Below the pieces are notes generated by a model, which was not told where the DNA came from, did not search any database, and saw only the letters and a list, made by a program, of their open reading frames with translations. From assembly GCA_964016885.1 (NCBI GenBank), contig OZ024742.1:2108310-2172309 (forward strand): a DNA stretch of 64,000 nt, read 5' to 3'. How positions within the stretch are numbered: position 1 is the stretch's first letter; each line of letters opens with the position of its first letter. The translations under genes were made by a program, and so were the position numbers. Below are positions 33,640 to 46,139 of this stretch, piece by piece. This stretch comes from Eledone cirrhosa (taxonomy: Eukaryota > Mollusca > Cephalopoda > Octopoda > Eledonidae).

Positions 33640-34828
33640 ATATGATTGTATGTCTGCATACATGCATGTGTGTTCAGGTATGGATATTGTATGTGTGGAT
33701 ATGTATGTTTTGAGTTGTACATGTGTATATGCAGTTATTAGATGCAGAATATTTGGAATGTTTTACATATTTTTACTGTTCCATTAATGGATTGTACTTG
33801 TAATTTCCTTACTAGTTGGGTTCTTTCTATTCCCGAGAAGCCTAGCTTCTCAAGATTTGTATTGAGGCAGTTACTAACATATCCCAGTGCCCCAATAATC
33901 ACAGGCATAAATCTGAAGGTGTAATCAGGGTGGAATATCTGCAGATTTCTCATCAGTTCTGCATAAATATTCTCCTTTTCGCTAATCTTTGATATTATAT
34001 TGGCATCTGCTGGGCAGCTAATTTCCACTACTGTGCATGTTTTTAATGTGTTTATTATCGGGGCTATCTTTTTTACGAACTGCATTGTACAGTGTTTTGG
34101 CCACTACATCATGCCTCATAGGTAAATAGTACCGCGATGACATCTTTGGACAGCTGCTGATGACATGGGTGATATCCTCGATGTTAGTTCTGCAGAGTCT
34201 GCATTTGTTATCACATCTAGGTGTTTTGCCTGCATCCCTATCTCTTTTGTGAATCAGGTATTTCGTGTTAATCTCCTGTTCTTGGATTGCAAAAGCGTAT
34301 CCTTCAAAGTGGGAGCCAATAAAGCGGTTGTTGGTCCAAGATAGACTACTTTCCTTATCTATATTACTCTCACTCTGGAGCTTCCTGACAACATATCCAT
34401 GCATGATTTTTTGCTGATAAGCATGCAGTATCTCATCCATGGATTTACTGCGATACTTCTGAGCGACTTCCCTGGGTGTGAGTTTTTGATTATCACACAG
34501 GGAATATCTGTCGAGGAGTTCCTTCACAACTCTCATGATCTTATCTGTTTCATGCAGATAGACTTGCTCGAGAAACGGGCTCCTACGCTTCGAGGTTCGT
34601 AGATGTTGTCGGAGAGATATGATGCGACATTCGAATGTTGTCTGGACTGATGTTAGGCCTCTGCCTCCCTGCTTACGTTTCAAGTAAACGCGGTCTATGT
34701 CACTGTTGATGTGGAAGCTTCCGGTGTTGTTTAGTATTTTTCGAGTTCCAACATCAACTGCTCGGATTTCGTCTATCGTCCAATTGAGTATTCCAAACGT
34801 TGGTGTTAGGACAGGCACAGCAAACACA
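33640..34828 (-). pseudogene. RLE-type LINE C-terminal half (copy D)
   Basis: Minus strand 34827-34018: VPVLTPTFGILNWTIDE, VYLKRKQGGRGLTS, then the zinc-binding cluster CRLC...H...C (DNKCRLCRTNIEDITH). After a frameshift, 34085-33738 encodes endonuclease sequence VVEISCPADANIIS and PVIIGALGYVSNCL. The segment with the R-PD catalytic motif is missing between the two pieces, so the nuclease is dead. Such elements nick a specific target with the RLE and prime reverse transcription there. The 5' truncation abuts (TATG)n at 34829. A separate subfamily from copies A-C. Confidence 0.85.
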
Positions 34829-34920
34829 TTGTATGTATGTATGTATGTATGTATGTATGTATGTATGTATGTATGTATGTATGTATGTATGTATGTATGT
34901 ATGTATGTATGTATGTATGT
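34829..34920. repeat. (TATG)n microsatellite
   Basis: Pure TATG array between copies D and B. Confidence 0.98.
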
Positions 34921-37265
34921 TATCTCTTTCTCTTAATTTCGAGTATATTTTTTGACCGGCCACCTTCCTGGTGGCAAGGTTGTTAAAGAAAAGAAATTGT
35001 CATCCCCTGAATCGCAAGAATGTTTTGCAAATTTTGAAGGTGCCAGCTATCGCAGCCATTTGTAGACTATGAATTAGGGAGCTGCGCTCTTTGTCCGCAA
35101 ATCCAAGTTCAGTCATACTTTGGTCAAAGCGGGTTGGTATATAACCCGTAGCTCCAATAATGATGGGTATGAAGCTAAAGGTGAATCTTGGATACTGGAT
35201 TTGTAAACTCCTCATCAATGGTCCGTAGATGTCCTCCTTCTCCTGTATTTTTCTGACAACGTTTACATCAAGTGGGCAGCTGATCTCCACAACAGAACAC
35301 GTTTTCAATGTGTGGTCACAAACAACAATATCAGACCAGCTGTGCTTTAATTTGGTGGCAGTTTTTATTTTCAGGTTCCACCAGTATTCCTTAGTGCCAT
35401 CTGTCTCAATATATTCTTCCTCGTTTGTTGTTAATTTTGTTTTCCGAAGTGCGTTCTAGATGGTTCTAGCTATTCCATCGTGTCTCATGGGAGGTAGTAG
35501 CGAGATGACATTCTTTCGCAGCTGGCAACAATGTGGCTTACATCTTCGATCTTTGTTTTACATGGCCTACATTTATTGTCAGCTGATGGCCCTCCTCTTT
35601 TGTGCAGCATATATTTGGTAGGGAGTTCTTGTTCCTGTATTGCATAGAGATATCCCTCAAGGTGTGATGTCATAAACTTGTCGGAACTCCATGCCAAGCT
35701 TTTTGAGTGGTTTATCCCTCTATGGTCTGTGTTTTACATCTCAAGTATCCATGCACTACTTTTTCTGTAAATTGGTCAATTTTTCATCTTGTTTGAACAT
35801 TGAATAGGATCTTCCGATTTCTCTGGGTGAGAGATTTATATCAGGCTTTATTCCATATCTCTCCTCTAGATCAGTGGCTATCCTAATGATATTTTTTTTT
35901 CATGCTCATAAACCTGGGCAAGATGGTTGCCAACCTTTTTCCTCTGTTGAAGATGTTGCTTCTGTGTTACTATCCGGGTCTCATATGATGTTAATATGGA
36001 TTTTAGACCCCGGCCACCTTCCTTGCGTGAGAAGTATAGCCAATCCACACCACCATTGATGTTAAAGTTCCCAGTAACACTGAGAAGTTTGCGAGTTCTA
36101 ACATCAATCTCACTTAGTTCTTGCACTGACCAGTTCAGCAGGCCAAATGTTGTCGTTAGAATTGGCACAGCATAAGTATTGTGGGCAATGTATTTGTTGT
36201 ACGCTGACAGTTCTGATGACCATATTTTCTTTACTCTTCTGAGGTATTCAGTTCTGGTTCTCTCCTTATTTATGGGTCCATCATATCTGACATTCTCATC
36301 CTGTCCAAGATATCTGTAGTTGTCACCTGACTGCAGAGGTTGTATTGTCAGGCCGTTCATCTCTAGATTTCTAGAGGAGGGCACAGCTCTTCCAGGTTTT
36401 ACTGCCAAATATGCACATTTGGACTCACCAAATTTCATTTTGATGTCTGTTGAAAATTGTGTAATGAGGTCCAATTGTTTCTTGATGTCATTGATATTTG
36501 GCCCATACAACTTCAGGTCATCAATAAAGAAAAGATGGGAGATACTTCTGGACCCACTTCTTTGTCGACCTTGTTTCCTGAGTAGGCAAGATAGTGGATT
36601 TAGTGAGAGAACGAAGAGTAGCACTGACAAGCTATCACCCTGAAAGATGCCCTTCTGGTAATGTATCTTATCAGTCTTAACTTGCTCCTTCTCACCTCTA
36701 AGGATCAAATTGGTGTACCAGTTCTTGGTCAGACGTTCAACAGCAGCTACCAGTGGTTGTGGGACTTTGGCTAACTGTAAAGCCTTAACAATCCACCCAT
36801 GAGGTACACTATCAAATGCTTTAGTCATGTTTCTGCGATTCTTTGTTATTTTTTCTTGAATCATTTTATCAGTTAGTAGGTGATTCCCTCTTTCCACCAG
36901 CTTGCTCAGGTTTTATGATGTTGTTGGTAGCACAGTGATCCTGTAAGAACAGGTTAAGGCACCCAGTATATAATTTATACATGATGCTTTGGCAGGCTAT
37001 TGGGCGGTAATTTTTAGCAAGGGTTGTTTGGCTATTTTGGGGAATGAGAAGAGTAGTGGCAGTTGATAACCATCTGGGAAGTTCTTGTGTGCCTTTAATG
37101 GTTTCTGTAAACAGCCGTATGAGATCTTGCCGATAGAAAGTGAAATTCTTCAACCAGTATCCTGTAATGAGGTCTGGGCCTGGTGATTTCCTATTCGACA
37201 TTTTCTGTAGAGATTTTCCAGTATTGACCCATCTATGTCATATTGTTTTGTCTGGACGTGTTGGC
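34921..37265 (-). pseudogene. RLE-type LINE (R2/R4-like), most complete copy (B)
   Basis: From 37201 downward: NRKSPGPDLITGYWLK, NYRPIACQSIMYKLYT; then 36897-35878 with motif A region TKAFDSVPHGWI, motif B GIFQGDSLS, catalytic box FIDD (36517-36528) and YFSRKEGGRGLKS; then the CRPC...H zinc cluster near 35560, and the endonuclease 35308-35000 with VVEISCPLDVNVVRK. Lesions: two stops/frameshifts, a short deletion just before motif A, and the R-PD motif reading WSD. 5'-truncated next to TATG repeats at 37266-37290. The 3' end has the GCCACC/GGTGGC hairpin, then (TATG)n on the plus strand. Confidence 0.88.
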
Positions 37266-37289
37266 AGTGTATGCATGTATGTATGTATG

Positions 37290-37725
37290 TTATATCTTTC
37301 TCTTAATTTCGAGTAAATTTTTTTGACCGGCCACCTTCCTTGTGGCAAGGTTGTAAAAGAAAATAAATTGTCATCCCTTGAATCGCAAGAATGTTTTGCA
37401 AATTTTGAAGGTGGCAGCTATCGCAGCAATTTGTAGACTATGAATTAGGGAGCTGCGCTCTTTGTCCGCAAATCCAAGTTCAGTCATACTTTGGTCCAAG
37501 CAGGTTGGTATATAACCCGTAGCTCCAATAATGATGGTTATGAAGCTAAAGGTGTATCTTGGATACTGGATTTGTAAACTCCTCATCAATGGTCCGTAGA
37601 TGTCCTCCTTCTCCTGCATTTTTCTGACAACGTTTACATCAAGTGGGCAGCTGATCTCCACAACAGAACACGTTTTCAATGTGTGGTCCCAAACAACAAT
37701 ATCAGGTCGGTTGTGCTTTAATTTT
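37290..37725 (-). pseudogene. RLE-type LINE 3' fragment (copy C)
   Basis: The minus strand encodes an uninterrupted endonuclease: [61 protein letters not shown]. The R-PD and E motifs are intact. Truncated at the 5' side directly into (TATG)n (37726-37808); the 3' side abuts (TATG)n at 37270-37290. Confidence 0.85.
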
Positions 37726-37808
37726 ATGTATGTATGTATGTATGTATGTATGTATGTATGTATGTATGTATGTATGTATGTATGTATGTATGTATGTATG
37801 TATGTATG
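37726..37808. repeat. (TATG)n microsatellite
   Basis: Pure TATG array between copy C and the (CATA)-tailed element. Confidence 0.98.
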
Positions 37809-38425
37809 TCAGGTCACCAGTTGGTGCTACTGGTAACATGTATCCCAGTACAACCTGTCTCATTGTCGGGTCGTTGGCGACTAAACTGGCAACCCCACCA
37901 AGGTTTCTTGGTGAGGAGGGTGACTTTGGACATCCTGCAGGACTAAAAACAAAACCTGTCAAAGGGCCAAGGAGCTCTTAAGAGTCAATGGCCATCCAAA
38001 ATCACTGGGAGAGATAAACCCTTAGCCTTTGTCAAGGCAGAATTCTAGGAGAAGGAAAACTCTGATATAACACCTGCAACCCTAATGGTATCCAATGATG
38101 TTGACTTGTTCTTCTTTTTGGTAAATATCATCTTGGTTAAGAGAGTGGGACTGGCTTTGTGCAGTGCCTTTGCTCACTATAAAAGCTTCACGGCACAGGC
38201 ATTGCTTTATATCTGGAGATCTCTCTGCACTTGTCGTCACATGGTACCATGGGCCCAGCACTATGTATCAATAATTGTCACAAGTGTAGTGTTTGTACCA
38301 GAGTTTTCAAGTCGCTGGCTGGACTAAAAAGTCGCACTTGTTCAGCGCATCGGTAGGGGTTCTCCTACATGGATATAAAGTAGTGGCCGTACACGAGTTG
38401 GCAGCCACCATGTATGTATGTATGT
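37809..38425 (-). mobile_element. (CATA)-tailed short retroelement, longest copy
   Basis: ~617 bp, non-coding. Its minus strand ends 'gttaccagtagcacc' / 'aactggtgacctga' then (CATA)n, with a 9-bp hairpin (GTTACCAGT/ACTGGTGAC, one G-U) just before the tail. Its other edge abuts (TATG)n at 38412-38505. Partial copies at 32640-33085 and 18500-18915. It resembles a non-autonomous partner of a (TATG)-targeting LINE; that link is inference. Confidence 0.65.
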
Positions 38426-38505
38426 ATGTATGTATGTATGTATGTATGTATGTATGTATGTATGTATGTATGTATGTATGTATGTATGTATGTATGTATG
38501 TATGT
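38412..38505. repeat. (TATG)n microsatellite
   Basis: Pure TATG array. Confidence 0.98.
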
Positions 38506-38539
38506 TCTGGTTTTATAAATATTTGCCAATAGCGAGAGC

Positions 38540-38860
38540 TGGTGCTGATGGTGTTGATGTTGATGGCGGTGTGGCGTTGGTGGTAGTAGTGGTGATGGTG
38601 ATGGCGGTGGTGGTATTGGTGGTGGTGTTGTTGGTGGCGGTGGTATGGTGTTGGTGGTAGTGGTATTGTTACATGTAATGGTGGTAATGGTGGTGGTGGT
38701 AGTGGTGATGTTGTTGGTGGTGTTGGTAGTGGTGGTGGTGGTGATGGTAGTGGCGGTGTTGGTTGGTGGTGGTGATGGTGGTGGTGGTGGTGGTGGTTGT
38801 TGTTGTTGTTGATGGTAGTGGTGGTGGTAGTGGGGATGTTGGTGGTGGTGGTGGTGTGTG
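38540..38860. repeat. (GGT)n-rich trinucleotide tract
   Basis: GGT/GAT/GTT mixtures throughout. Confidence 0.95.
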
Positions 38861-38869
38861 CAGGTATGG

Positions 38870-39070
38870 ATGTGATGACAATCAGATGGGAAGCACCTCC
38901 GTTGGTTTCGACGATGAGTTTCCCAATTGCTCGATCAACGGAACAACCTACATGCTCGTCAAATGCACGTGCATGTGACTGAGTGTTCCAAACACATCCC
39001 TACACTTAACGTAATTCTCAGGGAGATTCAGCTTGATACAGTGTGTGATAAACAGGGCTGACCTTTTGAA
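38870..39070 (+). mobile_element. Probable SINE-type dispersed repeat
   Basis: 'gatgagtttcccaattgctc', 'gatcaacggaacaacctaca', 'cacttaacgtaattctcagg', 'gagattcagcttgatacag' are blocks I recognise from a common octopus repeat. Tail and head are not resolved. Confidence 0.5.
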
Positions 39071-39480
39071 TTATATTTGCAGTTTGTTGGATGGGCTTCT
39101 GAATAGTTTCTGTCTACCAAATTTCACTGACAAGACTTGGGTCAGCCTGGGGCTATAGTCGAGGGCCGTTACCTCAGATGCCAGGCCGTGAGATCGAACC
39201 AGGGATCGATTGAGAATCAGTCGTATTTCCTTTTTTTAATGGAAGGTAAGACAATCATATTGATAAATCAATTCATATCTAGAAAATCAACGAGACATTA
39301 ACCAGTTATGGGCCTTCCGCCTCAACGTTCAGTCTAGTTATCTCCCTTGTATCTATATTGTACCGTCACTCTACTTATCTCTATATCTCCCCCTCCAGCC
39401 TCATCAACACTCTCTTTCATATCTCTTTCTCTCTTTCTTCCACTTTATACACACACACACACTCCCGCGCGCGCGCACAC
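39071..39480. other. No gene; weak tRNA-like block near 39140-39210
   Basis: 'tatagtcgagggccgttacc' and 'gtgagatcgaaccaggg' suggest an eroded SINE; the rest is unassigned, ending in CA/GC alternation. Confidence 0.4.
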
Positions 39481-39492
39481 TCACGCATATAT

Positions 39493-39585
39493 GTAACAAC
39501 ACAATCGGTACAGTATATGGAAGGGAAATATTAGGTTAACGCTTGATATAGCAGGAAGAGGGTCTTAACGTTTCGGACGCTAATT
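39493..39585 (+). repeat. Penelope-type terminal fragment, copy 2
   Basis: Same ~85-bp sequence as 61525-61600, ending 'cgtttcggacgcta' followed by AT repeats; the core half of the hammerhead-like motif is absent. Confidence 0.6.
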
Positions 39586-39638
39586 ATATATAAAGAGAGA
39601 GAGTGAAAGAGAGATATATTCAGAGAGAGCGCTTTAGA

Positions 39639-39639
<1 letters not shown>

Positions 39640-39682
<43 letters not shown>

Positions 39683-39830
39683 CTTTTTAGAAGGGAAAAG
39701 AAAAGAAAGTAAAAAGGAAACAATGACCAGACAGCAAAACCTGGAGAACAACTACAGATTGTCTCACACCAATATCTTATGCCTGTGTGAACTGGTAGTG
39801 TGTGTGTGTGTGTGTGTGTGTGTGCGTCTA
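39640..39830. repeat. (TG)n microsatellites
   Basis: Two TG arrays flank ~110 bp of unassigned sequence. Confidence 0.9.
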
Positions 39831-39912
39831 CACATTTATTCTTTGCTTAAATTTGTTCTTATAATAAATATATATGTATGTATATATTTATATACTGCAT
39901 ATATATATATAT

Positions 39913-39917
<5 letters not shown>

Positions 39918-39991
<74 letters not shown>

Positions 39992-40018
39992 GTATATATA
40001 TATGTATATATATATATA
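39918..40018. repeat. (TA)n microsatellite
   Basis: TA array with TATG interruptions. Confidence 0.98.
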
Positions 40019-40043
40019 AAGTGTTTCCGTAGGACGGGTAGAT

Positions 40044-40415
<372 letters not shown>

Positions 40416-40422
40416 ATAGAAA

Positions 40423-40466
40423 CTGATAGATAGACAGATAGATAATAGATACATAGATAGATATAT
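40423..40466. repeat. (GATA)n-type microsatellite at the LINE 3' end
   Basis: Imperfect GATA repeats directly adjoining the Tx1-like LINE. Confidence 0.9.
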
Positions 40467-40597
40467 TTCTTTATTTACCATAAAGGCACAAAAAGAAGGG
40501 ACAAATACAAAGGGGGAGTTTACATACAATCGAGTAAAAAGGGTGTAACATGAAAATAATCGAAAATAACCTCAAAAGGGAGGGGACGTGATGGGGG

Positions 40598-40660
40598 TTG
40601 CACACACCCCCGAAAAAGTGTGCAATCCTTTGCCCGGGGAGCACATGGAGAAGGTGCTCC
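40598..40660 (-). other. 3'-UTR stem-loop pair of the Tx1-like LINE (copy 1)
   Basis: Two stems 20-80 nt after the ORF2 stop: TTGCACAC (40598-40605)/GTGTGCAA (40618-40625) and GGAGCAC (40638-40644)/GTGCTCC (40654-40660). Both recur with compensatory changes in copies 2 and 3. Probably recognised by the element's own RT; that role is inference. Confidence 0.6.
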
Positions 40661-40680
40661 CCTCTCCTTTACTTCTTTAC

Positions 40681-43600
40681 CTACAGGATGGTATACAGAG
40701 AAGGCCCATTTACACGAGCCATTCTCGCCACTATCACCCACCTTTCATAAAACTGCCTGTGGCCAAGCACCTCTCTCTCCATTCTTATCCTTCTTCCGAA
40801 GTGATATCGGAAGAAGTAGACCAGACTATGGCCAGAGAGGAAGTTGCCTGACCTCAGACCTTTCAATCGTGTCCACCAAACAACCTCTTTCAACATGGCT
40901 ATTACGCACAGAAAAACCACTTTTGCTTCCTTTGTGAAGAGGGGAGGCGGTTTGATTGTCATCACGGACTCAGCGGTCAATTGAATCGGCGCCACCCGCG
41001 ACAGCAGTCGTTCGGCGTAGCCCCACAGATCAGCCACGCCCGGACATTGCACCAATGCGTGCGCAACGGTTTCTTCGTGACGCACGCATCTAGGGCAAAT
41101 CTTTTTTGAGGGATCCTTGCCCGGGCACCCGTGTCTGTAGAGCCTCTCTCGAACGGGTAGAGCACCTCGGTAGCACTGCCAGGCCAGTGACTTCTGGAAG
41201 TTTTCCATTGGTCCTGGGCCGAAAGTCCTACCGAACAGGCTGGCCAGTTCGTCTTCTTCCATGTCCAGCGACTCTCCAAGGGTGTCATCGCCCCTGCTAG
41301 CCACCAGCCCTCTATAGAATGATGAGGTGGATTCTCCACCGATGGCCTGGCCCGCTTGCCAGAGAGCCCTGAGCGCCTGAGCACACTCAGTGTGCCAGTC
41401 TCCCAGTTTTCCGGATCTTTGCTTGACCCAGGACTGTAGCCCGGTGAGCGAGACGAGTCTCGGAAAGGCTCGTTCCACGAACGGAGCCCACACCGGTTGA
41501 CCAGTGAGGAATACCTGTAGGTGCCGTAGCCTTAATGCGTGCCTACGCATCATCAACCACGGCATCCCCAGCCCTCCTTTCGAAGGTTGTTGGTAGCAGA
41601 TGGATCTTCTCACCATAGGAGGGCGCTTCTTCCAAAGAAATTGGAAGAGCATGCGTTCCATGGTGGTGAGTGTTTCCTTAGGGCAAGGCACGACAGTCAG
41701 GCGGTAGTAAGTGACGGACGCTATGTAAATGTTCGCCACCTCCGCCCGGCCTTTTAGGGACAGCTTACACTTGGCCCATTTCTGGGTTAGTGCAAACACC
41801 TTGTTCGTAACCTCGTTCCAGTTCTTTTCCACCTGGAGGTCCGGTCCAAACCAGACCCCAAGCAACTTTACCGGGCCCTCCGTCCAGTGTCCGATGACAC
41901 CGTCGGGAGGCATCGGTCTGCCTCTCCACGTTCCGAGTTGCAGCCCGATGAATTTTTCCCGGTTCAGTTTCGCTCCTGACAACCTTTCGTAATCCTCCAG
42001 TAAGGTACCGATCGCCTCGATCTCCGAGTCGGTTGATACCATTACTGTTACGTCATCGGCGTAGGCCGACACCGCTTTGCTCAATCCTGGTTCCAGGGGG
42101 ATACTCTGCAACAACTCCAACTTCCTCAGTAAAGGCTCGAGAGTCAATACGTACAGAAGGGAGGAGAGAGGGCACCCCTGTCGAATGGATCGTGTGATTT
42201 CGAACGGCTTCGAAAGGTAGCCGTTCACCTTGATCCTAGAACAGATGTGGTTGCTATGTAAGGCAGTGATCCAGCCTCTGAAAACAGGACCGAACCCAGC
42301 CGCCGCTAGCACCGCATCCAGGTAACCATGGTCGACCCTATCGAAGGCCTTAGACTGATCCAAGTTGATTAGGGCCCCACCGAAGCCGGGTTTGTTGCCA
42401 ACCCTCTCTATGATGTATCGCATGAGGTGGAGGCTATCGTGAATGGACCTGGATGGGATAGCACATGTCTGCGCATCTCCCACCAGGCCACCCACGACAA
42501 GCGCCAACCTCTTTGCTAACACCTTGGCCAAAATCTTTAACTCTGTGTTTAGCAGGGTTATGGGCCGAAAATTATTTATACTATCTCCCTTGTTCTCGTC
42601 CTTCCTCACCAGCGTGACTACGCCCTTGGCTACAGAACAAGGAATTCTCCCGTTCTGCTGCCAATTGCAGTAGACCGCTTCGAGGAGTTCGGAGAAGAAG
42701 ACCGGCATTGCTAAATAAAGTTCGTAAGGTATACCATCGAGACCCGGAGATTTGCGTCTGCTGCATTGGCTCAGCGCATCTCCGAACTCATCAGCCGAGA
42801 TTGGTCCCTCGCAGGACTCTGCCTCTTCGCTCGAGAGACGCGGCAGGCCGTCGAGGTATGGACCGAAATCCACGCCCCCGCCCGGACCCTCGCCTCCCCC
42901 GAACAATCGGGCAAAGTGCCTTTGAAAGGCCTCGCACATCTGCTTAGGCTCCCGGATCACCCGTCCATCTTCGTCTTGCAACGACCGGATGGTGGATCGA
43001 TTTCCACTCTTAGCTTCTGTCACGCGGGCCCAGCCAACGGCTTTGGCCCCCTCATTACCTAGAGCACGTATTTTACTTCGAATGACGCAGCCTTCGTGCT
43101 TTGCATCGAAAAACTGGTTCAAGGCCGTCCTCGATGCCAGCACTCTGGCCACATCTTCGCTCTTGATTGCCTCTTCTAATTTACCTGTTAATTCTTTCTC
43201 GTTTCTATTCCTATCGGCAGCTAACATCTTGCTATAACTTATTGATTCTGTTCTAATCTCTCTTTCGAGAGATGCCCACCATCGGTTGTTGACGATTGCA
43301 CCCGTCAACCTCTCCTTAACTAATCTGCTAATCCGGTTTCTGTAAGTCTCTTTTGCCGGTAAAGACAAATTAAGTTTCCAGTAACCGGGACCCTGTTTAT
43401 GTGTTTTCTCGAGATTGACTACGCAGGTCACTAATTTGTGATCCGTATAGCCAACCGTGCGCATTTCTGGACAGCTTAATATGTCCCTATCCTTACTTCT
43501 AACTAAGAATCTATCTAAGTACGATCTAGATTGACCACTGTGGTTTCTCCAAGTCCAGGTAGGCACAGTTGGAAAATCTAGTCGATATCTATCGACCAAG

Positions 43601-44117
43601 TTAAAACGGTCGAGTAACCCCTTGAGGCTGTTACACCCCCCTCTATTAGGACATGCTCCTGCATATTCCCAACGTGCATCTAGGATGTCATTCCAATCCC
43701 CCGCTAGAAGCAGGGAACGCGACGTTCCCAGAAAAGTCTCCAAACGCTGGAAGAAGTCGGGCCGTTCAGCTCCGAAAGGGGAGTAGACGGCGACCAGTCT
43801 CAAGGCCGCACTTTCACTACTGCCAACGTCTAGCACCAACAAACGACCCTCCGGGTCCGAGTACACAACCTGTACGGCAAGACCCAGGTGTTTTTGCAGC
43901 AGTACGACAACCCCACCCCACCTCCAGGTTGACAGAGAGATACATGCACCTCAAAGTCATCGAAAGTGGGGGCCAGCTGCCGCACGACGCTGATTCGAGT
44001 CTCACAGATAACCATTACATTTATACGACATGACCTGAGGTCATTTAGAAGCTTTGCTTGCTTCCAAGTTGAGCCCAGGCCACGTGCATTCAAACATCCT
44101 ACTCTTAACACATCCAT
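40681..44117 (-). pseudogene. Tx1-like LINE ORF2: AP endonuclease, reverse transcriptase, C-terminal zinc cluster (one frameshift)
   Basis: A 1,061-codon frame runs from 43866 to 40681; the first ~80 codons lie in another frame (44117-~43900) and begin VGCLNARGLGS. The endonuclease shows ICETRI (catalytic Glu), LLAGDWNDI and YTDHKLV. The RT shows RRKSPGLDGIPYELY, INLDQSKAFDRVDH (motif A), IRQGCPLSSLLYVL (motif B) and SAYADDVTV (motif C; YADD at 42052-42063). The C-terminus has CPRCVRHEETVAHALVQC. Length (~1,140 residues) fits an L1/Tx1-type ORF2. A frameshift near 43900 is the only clear lesion. The protein nicks the target and copies element RNA by target-primed reverse transcription. The start codon is uncertain. 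Confidence 0.9.
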
Positions 44118-44150
44118 GTGGGCGGCAGAGCCAAAGGAGAGTGTAGAGAC

Positions 44151-46029
44151 CTACCTTTCCGCTTCCCGGGGTTCGGGTTGCACGATTTCCATGGGGTCGG
44201 GGGTGTTGGGTGAAGGGGTGTCTTGTGGTGGTGTGGGGTCGTCAGTGTGTGGTGGGGTTGGGGTGTTTGGAGTTGTGTTGGGGAGGGGAAGGGGAGGGGG
44301 AAAGCTTTTTAGTAGGACGCGGTTTATGGGTTTGACAGAGGGTGGTCCTACGTCCTCCTTAAAATCCTTTTTTAGTTTTTGGTAGAGGTTCATTGGGATC
44401 TTTATTAATTTTAAATGTGGGTAGTTTTCTGAAGAAACAAAGTTTACACCTTCGGTTTGTACCGAAGGATTATTGTTTATGAGTTCATTTAATTTATTAT
44501 TGTTTCTGTTGATGTAAGTATAGTGTAATGTCTTTTTTTCGGATGGTGTGAGTGTTTCGAAGAGGGGAGGGGCAGGTTTGGTTTTGTTTGTTGCTGGAGG
44601 GGTGTTTTCTGTTTTGTTTGATTGTGTTGAGATTTGGGTGGGGGTTGTTTGGCCTTGTGTGTTTTGCACATGTTTTCTTTTTTTCCTTTTAATCTGTCTG
44701 AAGGACTCCGTTTCTTCCTCCGAATTCGTTGGGTTATCTTCAGTGTTGGAGGGAAGAGGTATGTTTGCTGGTAATGTTTCCGTGTTGGTTTTCTTTGTGG
44801 GGGAGATGGATGTCACTATGTTAGACTGTGTTGTGTGTTGTGTCTGTGGTGGTTGTGTTGTTTTATTGAGTGAGAGGTTGGGTGGGCCTGTATTCTGTTT
44901 TGGGGCAATGTGTTGTGACTGTTTGTGTTGTGGTGGTGGTGTGGTTTTACTGAGGGACGGGTTGGGTGGGACTGAGTTTTGTTGTTTGTTTATCTGTTGT
45001 GGTGGTGGTGGTGGAGCTGGTGTTGGTAGCAGGGTTTTCTTTTTGTTGAGTTGGGGACAAGCGGCCTTCAGGTGCCCTCTGCCTGCACAGATATGGCAGG
45101 ACGGCCTTCTCCCCTCCACGCTAATGTTTATATACCCGTGGCCCTCTAATAGGATTCTGTCGGGTATTTGGGCGATGCGTTCAGGCTTCATTTGCACTAC
45201 CAGCTCTATACCTGTTCCACTGAACGCATTGCCTGTGGTTTTCCCAATGGAAATCACGTTGTCATTCACTGGATCGATGAAGCCAGCTATGAGCCAGCAG
45301 TAGTCCACATCTGGCATCATTGCATCCAGCCATATGCGTTGAGTTCTTTTACCCATATAAGATGGATAAAAGGTAAAATTTTTCGAACGAATCGGTGACA
45401 AAGAAACATTTTTTTGCCGCCGATTCGTTCTTCATGATAATTGCCAGGCTTCCATACAGTCTGTCTTTTCTTATGAAAGTGGTTTCATTAAGTACTTCTG
45501 TGAGTACTGTTTTGATATCTGCTTGAGAAGGCTGTTCAGGTTTTTTTGTAGTGTTGTTGATGGTGCGGAACTTGACCGTTCGGCTTTCAATGTCTTTGGT
45601 GAATTCTTGAGGCATTTTTACCGATAAAATACCATTCTCTCCTTCACTTATGTATTGTTTGGCGTCTGTGATTCTTCGTGCCACATCTGAAATATTTTCG
45701 GGTATATAAGTCAAAGATTTCTTTGTTGTTTGTGCAAATGAAATCTTGACTCTGTCGTCTGCTTTGCTTTCTGCTATGGTGTTATTTTCAAATGTTATTT
45801 TTGTGTTTGTTGTGTCTTTGTTTGTGGTGTTAGTATTGTCATGCAATTTTTCAAATTTTTTTTTTTCGTTGTTGGAATCCATGTCCAGATTTGTGTTTTC
45901 GTCATTTTTCTCCGCAGATTCGTCTGTTTTTATTTTAATTTTACCTTCCTTCTCTATGACGTTAGTTGGGAAGGAAGGGGGGACTAAAGCGTGCGAGCTT
46001 ACAACTCTTACCGCTGTCCCCCCCACCAC
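44151..46029 (-). pseudogene. Tx1-like LINE ORF1: RNA-binding protein with a CCHC knuckle (one frameshift)
   Basis: Starts at ATG 46029 (MVGGTAVRVVSSHALVPPSF) and continues to about 45410, where a T run causes a shift into the frame ending at 44151. The second part has an RNA-recognition-like region (RTQRIWLDAMMPDVDYCW) and the zinc knuckle CHICAGRGHLKAAC, then a long Pro/Thr/Asn-rich low-complexity tail. ORF1 proteins of this clade coat the element RNA. ORF2 begins 34 bases downstream. The plus-strand frame at 44548-45303 is an antisense shadow. Confidence 0.85.
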
Positions 46030-46139
46030 TATTTTCGTTCGCTTCGTTCAACATTTCTGTCAGACGATTGAAATTTTTTTTGTTGCCACAAAATTTTAAA
46101 AAACAGGTTTTTCACCTCTAGGAGGGGTAAAGATGAGCT

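Noticed and set aside
44548..45303. A 251-codon plus-strand frame
   Set aside because: It is antisense to LINE ORF1, whose Pro/Thr-rich, CCHC-containing reading is clearly the real one.
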